This document shows positions 41,242 through 44,789 of a stretch of DNA of 44,789 bases, piece after piece. The stretch lies in IMG/VR virus record IMGVR_UViG_3300032401_000025, positions 1-44,789 of that record. One strand, written 5' to 3'. The position numbers were made by a program, and so were the translations under genes. The notes beneath the pieces were generated by a model that was given only the letters and a program-made list of their open reading frames with translations, made no database searches and had not been told where the DNA came from. This stretch comes from a virus. Each line of letters opens with the position of its first letter. Position 1 is the first letter of the stretch.

Positions 41242-41562
41242 ATGACATCAGAAAATATAAAAAATTTTATATTCCAATGGAATTCTACTTTTCCTTTAGA
41301 TTACCGTTGGAGGAAAAAACACAATATATCATTCGGCTCTGATAAACATTTACTAATGAATCAAATAGATATTTATATCGATATTCAAGAAGACAATTTA
41401 ATAAAAAAATATTTTAAAGATAAAGATAAAAAGGAAAAAGACTTACAAATATATAGAGATACCGGTAATTGGTTGAAAAAAAGAAACGAAGATATAAAAA
41501 CATCTAAAAAAGAAATAGACAAATGGTTTGATGATTTCGATGTTTCAAAATTAAATAAATAA
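41242..41562 (+). CDS. small protein, possible second chaperone
   Basis: 106 aa, basic and helical (DYRWRKKHNISFGSDKHLLM, then IYIDIQEDNLIKKYF). It sits where the second tail chaperone is commonly encoded. Its reading frame is opened by a TGA only 9 bases before the ATG, so a frameshift fusion with the upstream gene is unlikely. Confidence 0.5.
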   Translation: MTSENIKNFIFQWNSTFPLDYRWRKKHNISFGSDKHLLMNQIDIYIDIQEDNLIKKYFKDKDKKEKDLQIYRDTGNWLKKRNEDIKTSKKEIDKWFDDFDVSKLNK

Positions 41563-41564
41563 AA

Positions 41565-43397
41565 ATGGCTGAAGCAACATTAAGATTTAAAGGGGATGCT
41601 AAAGGTCTAAGAGACGATTTAAAAAAGACATTTGATGAGGCATCTAAATATGCTCGTGAAACTATGTCTTCAGCATTACAAGATGCATTTCTTAAGGGTG
41701 GAAGTTTTAGGGATATTAGAAGAACATTAGAATCTAATTTAAAGCCAATACTTGACGAAGCTAGTAAAAGTAGAACCGCTTATCTACAAGAAACCGGTAA
41801 CATAGAAGATAGATATGGAAGAGCTTTACGTGGAGCTGCTACAGAGGGAACGCGTACTCAATTAAAAAGAGACCAGGAAAGAGAGTTAGAAATCGTAAAA
41901 CAAAAATATGAAGCAGAGCTTAAAGCATATGAGATTTTAGAAAATATGGTTAACTCTTTATACGGGGTTGGTCAAGATTTATTAAAAGATAAAAAAGAAG
42001 CTCAAAGCTTTGTCGGTAGAGTTAAGAGTGGTAAAGGTGCTACTGAAGATGAAAAATTCATTGCAAAGTTTGTTGAAGCTGAATTAGGTAGAGAGAAAAA
42101 AGAAGGTCAAAAAGGCGCATTAGGGTTTTGGGGTACTGCAGGTGCAGTAGCAGTTGGTGATATAGCCGCTGATGTAATTAAAAATGCAATAGGTAAAGTC
42201 GGTGGGCTTTTAACAGAATCCACTACTTCAGAAAAAGCAGCACAAGCAGCTATACAAGCTGGGGGTGGACTTGGCGCAGCAGCCGCATCAGGAATACCGA
42301 TAGTTGGTCCATTTTTAGCTAAATTAATAAGTACTGCAACTGATACTTGGTCAGCTGAAAGAGAAGTGCATCGACAAGCTAGAGAAAAAGAATTAATAAT
42401 GAGTTATGGTTATAGGGGTGTAACAGGTGGAAGACATGACCCAGGTGATATATTACAAAGATTTGGAATATCAGTTGCAGATACATACCCGATAGCTACT
42501 ACAATGGCAAGAGCGTACGGAACATCTAAAAATATTACAGGTAAAGTAGAAGAATATTTAGGATTAACAAGGGGATACGGATTAGACCAATCATTAGTTA
42601 CTAGATTAGCGGAAACGGCAAGACATGAAGGTGGTGCCTATGGAGGTACTATGGCTATGCAAACTGCTGAAATAGTTAAACAAACTATGCAAAAAGTCGA
42701 CCCAACATTAGGAACTGGGGATAGAACTGAATTAAGTAGATTTATACAAATAAATAATTCATTGATGGAGATGATAGCTAAAAACACTGGTTCTACTAGC
42801 GCATATACTACATCAGCTATGATGGCATCATTTGCAGGTGGTAAAGGGTTTTTTGATGTTAGAAATCCAATGTTTACAGGAACACTAGAAGGAATGCAAT
42901 CAGCATTAATGAATCCTAAGAATGAATTTCAACAAGCTAGAAGATTCGCAACGTTAGCTAATTTAAAACCAGGAGCGTCATATTGGGATATATTAGGAGC
43001 ACAAGAAAAAGGAATGGGAGAACCAGGGTATTTGTCCGCAGTTGTAAAAAACTTAGAAAGTTCATTTGGTAAAAACGACTATTTCAAATTAGCTTTAAAA
43101 AATGAATTTGGTTGGAATATAGGTCAAACAGACCAGTTTTTAGAAATGTGGAATAAAGACAAGAGCAGATTTCAAAATATGTCTGAAGAAGATGTAAGAA
43201 AAGAATTAGATAAAAATAAAACTACGTCTATTGACATAGCATCTAAATACACAACTGAAGAACAAAAAGAAACTGTAAAATTTCAAAATGAAGCAGCATT
43301 AGGTGCTATTGAAGCAATTAAAAACAACATGGATAATATTTTAAAAATATTTAAAGCTAATCAAGATAAGGTTTGGAGTGTTAGATATACAAAATAA
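41565..43397 (+). CDS. tail tape measure-like protein
   Basis: 610 aa. The N-terminal MAEATLRFKGDAKGLRDDL is the common start of tape-measure proteins. A coiled-coil region follows (about 20-150), then hydrophobic Gly/Ala segments (GFWGTAGAVAVGDIAADVIKNA and AAAASGIPIVGPFLAKLIS) that could insert into membrane at ejection. It is short for a tape measure, implying a short tail. Its TAA overlaps the ATG of the next gene by one base. Confidence 0.65.
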   Translation: MAEATLRFKGDAKGLRDDLKKTFDEASKYARETMSSALQDAFLKGGSFRDIRRTLESNLKPILDEASKSRTAYLQETGNIEDRYGRALRGAATEGTRTQLKRDQERELEIVKQKYEAELKAYEILENMVNSLYGVGQDLLKDKKEAQSFVGRVKSGKGATEDEKFIAKFVEAELGREKKEGQKGALGFWGTAGAVAVGDIAADVIKNAIGKVGGLLTESTTSEKAAQAAIQAGGGLGAAAASGIPIVGPFLAKLISTATDTWSAEREVHRQAREKELIMSYGYRGVTGGRHDPGDILQRFGISVADTYPIATTMARAYGTSKNITGKVEEYLGLTRGYGLDQSLVTRLAETARHEGGAYGGTMAMQTAEIVKQTMQKVDPTLGTGDRTELSRFIQINNSLMEMIAKNTGSTSAYTTSAMMASFAGGKGFFDVRNPMFTGTLEGMQSALMNPKNEFQQARRFATLANLKPGASYWDILGAQEKGMGEPGYLSAVVKNLESSFGKNDYFKLALKNEFGWNIGQTDQFLEMWNKDKSRFQNMSEEDVRKELDKNKTTSIDIASKYTTEEQKETVKFQNEAALGAIEAIKNNMDNILKIFKANQDKVWSVRYTK

Positions 43398-44789
43398 TGG
43401 ATAAATATTATAAATATTCACACAATACTAAAACGATAAATACTATACAGGATTTCGTATTTCAATTAAATTCTTTAGTATCGAGTTGGTCTATTGTTGG
43501 TTTTATGAAATATGACGGAGAAACTGGGGTAACTAATTTAGAAAGGGTATATAATTCATATAATCCTAGTGAAAAAGAACAATATAAAATAAAATTTGAA
43601 AATGATAAAATTTTTATAGATTCGTTGTCCCAACAAGAAGCCGATAATATAACCGATATAAATAGCATATCTTTGACTTTATTAAAAACAAATACAGAAT
43701 TACTTATTCCGTTTGATAGATTAAATAATGAGATATTAGCAACAGAAAGCACTCAAATATTTTCCATAAGTACAAAGGCTTTCTTAGGTGATGGTTTAGA
43801 AAAAATAAAAAAAGATATTCAAAATAATTCATATAAACAGGTTTATAAAAACGAATTTCAACAAGATTTACCACAAATAACTGTTTGGATGTGGTGTAAG
43901 GCATTAGCTGAAAAACAACAAGATAAATATGATTTACACGGAGATATAATAAACCTAACTCCATTTATATCTAATTTAGACACTAGTGTAAGTAAAGACG
44001 GCGGTAATTGGAATATAAGTTTACCACCGTTGAGTTGTTATTATGATAACGGATGGAAATTAAAAAATGTAAATATTACAAATGAAAAAACATTTGAATA
44101 TCATTCATCAGAGCAAATATATGAAAATTCAAATAACAAAAGAAGTGAGTTATTTTTTAAAAACATAATAGGTGAAAATGATATAATATTTATTAGATTT
44201 GAAGCACTTGAAAAAGAAATAATTACCAATAAAAATAATACTAAGAACGATGACAAGACTAACAATAGATTAGAAACAACAAAAGATTTTATTATATCTA
44301 AAGACAAATTACCAAATAATATATACGATATGATAGGATTAGTAGATGGTACATCTATAAACACTACATCAAATGATATTAATATAAATATAAGTGGTAG
44401 AGATTTAAAAAAATTATTAACAGATGATGGTTGTTATTTTACACCATTAGATTTCATTGGTACAGATGGTCAAGGTATGTTTGCTAATGAAATAGAAGAG
44501 CAATATATAGATAGAATAGATGGTAAGTGGATGAACTTAATGTCAAAGTCAGACAAATCTATCAATTTTGCTATTAAATTAATAGTAAATGCACTAGGTA
44601 AAATAAAAATATCTGAAGATAATTTATTTGATGCATATGGTAGAAGTGGTAAAGGTACAAAAGAAGAACCACTAGATACTAGAAGTAAATTTTTTAAATT
44701 GGATATAGATAGTCGTAAAAGAATAAATGAAAAAAGACGACAAATTGATGATTATGAAAAACAAACGAGAGAACAAATTAAATTATCAT
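43397..44789 (+). CDS. baseplate/hub-like tail protein, truncated by the window end
   Basis: At least 464 aa with no stop before the window ends. Begins MDKYYKYSHNTKTINTIQDF. A segment NINISGRDLKKLLTDDG around residues 330-346 resembles the I-x-G-R-D-L motif of tail hub or baseplate proteins. The position immediately after the tape measure supports this. The C-terminal part is missing. Confidence 0.55.
   Translation, partial: MDKYYKYSHNTKTINTIQDFVFQLNSLVSSWSIVGFMKYDGETGVTNLERVYNSYNPSEKEQYKIKFENDKIFIDSLSQQEADNITDINSISLTLLKTNTELLIPFDRLNNEILATESTQIFSISTKAFLGDGLEKIKKDIQNNSYKQVYKNEFQQDLPQITVWMWCKALAEKQQDKYDLHGDIINLTPFISNLDTSVSKDGGNWNISLPPLSCYYDNGWKLKNVNITNEKTFEYHSSEQIYENSNNKRSELFFKNIIGENDIIFIRFEALEKEIITNKNNTKNDDKTNNRLETTKDFIISKDKLPNNIYDMIGLVDGTSINTTSNDININISGRDLKKLLTDDGCYFTPLDFIGTDGQGMFANEIEEQYIDRIDGKWMNLMSKSDKSINFAIKLIVNALGKIKISEDNLFDAYGRSGKGTKEEPLDTRSKFFKLDIDSRKRINEKRRQIDDYEKQTREQIKLS

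Noticed and set aside
41200-41250. Programmed frameshift joining the two tail chaperone genes
   Set aside because: No slippery heptamer near the first stop, and the second frame is closed by TGA only 9 bases before its own ATG.

Overview
The window reads as part of the genome of a tailed, contractile-tail (myovirus-type) bacteriophage of a Bacteroidota host. All convincing genes lie on the + strand and are tightly packed, often with ATGA start/stop overlaps. The DNA is very A+T rich (about three quarters by eye). Most starts are preceded by A-rich sequence rather than a Shine-Dalgarno, as is usual in Bacteroidota. Stops are TAA, TGA and occasionally TAG, so the standard bacterial code fits. 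An anaerobic ribonucleotide reductase suggests a host that grows without oxygen at least part of the time. The large terminase is not in the window, and the last gene runs off the 3' end.

Layout. (1) 1-11.2 kb is an accessory and metabolic region: a membrane-anchored muralytic enzyme, a metallophosphoesterase, several unknown proteins, the class III ribonucleotide reductase pair nrdG-nrdD (nrdD carries an in-frame 171-residue mini-intein), small membrane proteins and lipoproteins that could be spanins, an excisionase-type HTH protein and a small protein with a DnaA domain IV. A compositionally distinct patch at about 7.9-8.14 kb holds a short secreted-peptide ORF broken by a stop, followed by a hairpin. 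(2) 11.3-17.0 kb starts the head module: a hexapeptide-repeat protein, the portal, and two charged multi-domain proteins that share short motifs with it. (3) 17.1-27.8 kb holds two small proteins and then a glycan cassette of about 10 kb: a UDP-GlcNAc 4,6-dehydratase-like enzyme, a DegT-type aminotransferase, about six glycosyltransferase-like proteins and five methyltransferases, one of them frameshifted. (4) 28.0-28.2 kb has two tRNA genes, one CAU with an initiator-like scaffold and one Gln(UUG). (5) 28.2-38.0 kb resumes head assembly: HAD protein, minor head protein, a Nudix protein, prohead protease, acidic scaffold-like protein, major capsid protein with a probable inserted Ig/FnIII-like domain, and neck and connector proteins. 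(6) 38.1 kb to the end is the tail: sheath, tube, probable chaperone, tape-measure-like protein and the start of a baseplate/hub-like protein.

How it may work together. A 17-nt A+T element occurs exactly four times, plus one near match, just upstream of virion-gene clusters and of the unit that contains the glycan cassette. It is a candidate late promoter. Its position suggests that the glycan genes are expressed with the virion genes and may decorate the particle. Several head-module proteins share short motifs, as if assembled by shuffling. The most distinctive items are the intein in NrdD, the glycan cassette wired into the head operon, the shared motifs and promoter-like element, the initiator-like tRNA, and the broken ORF/hairpin island.
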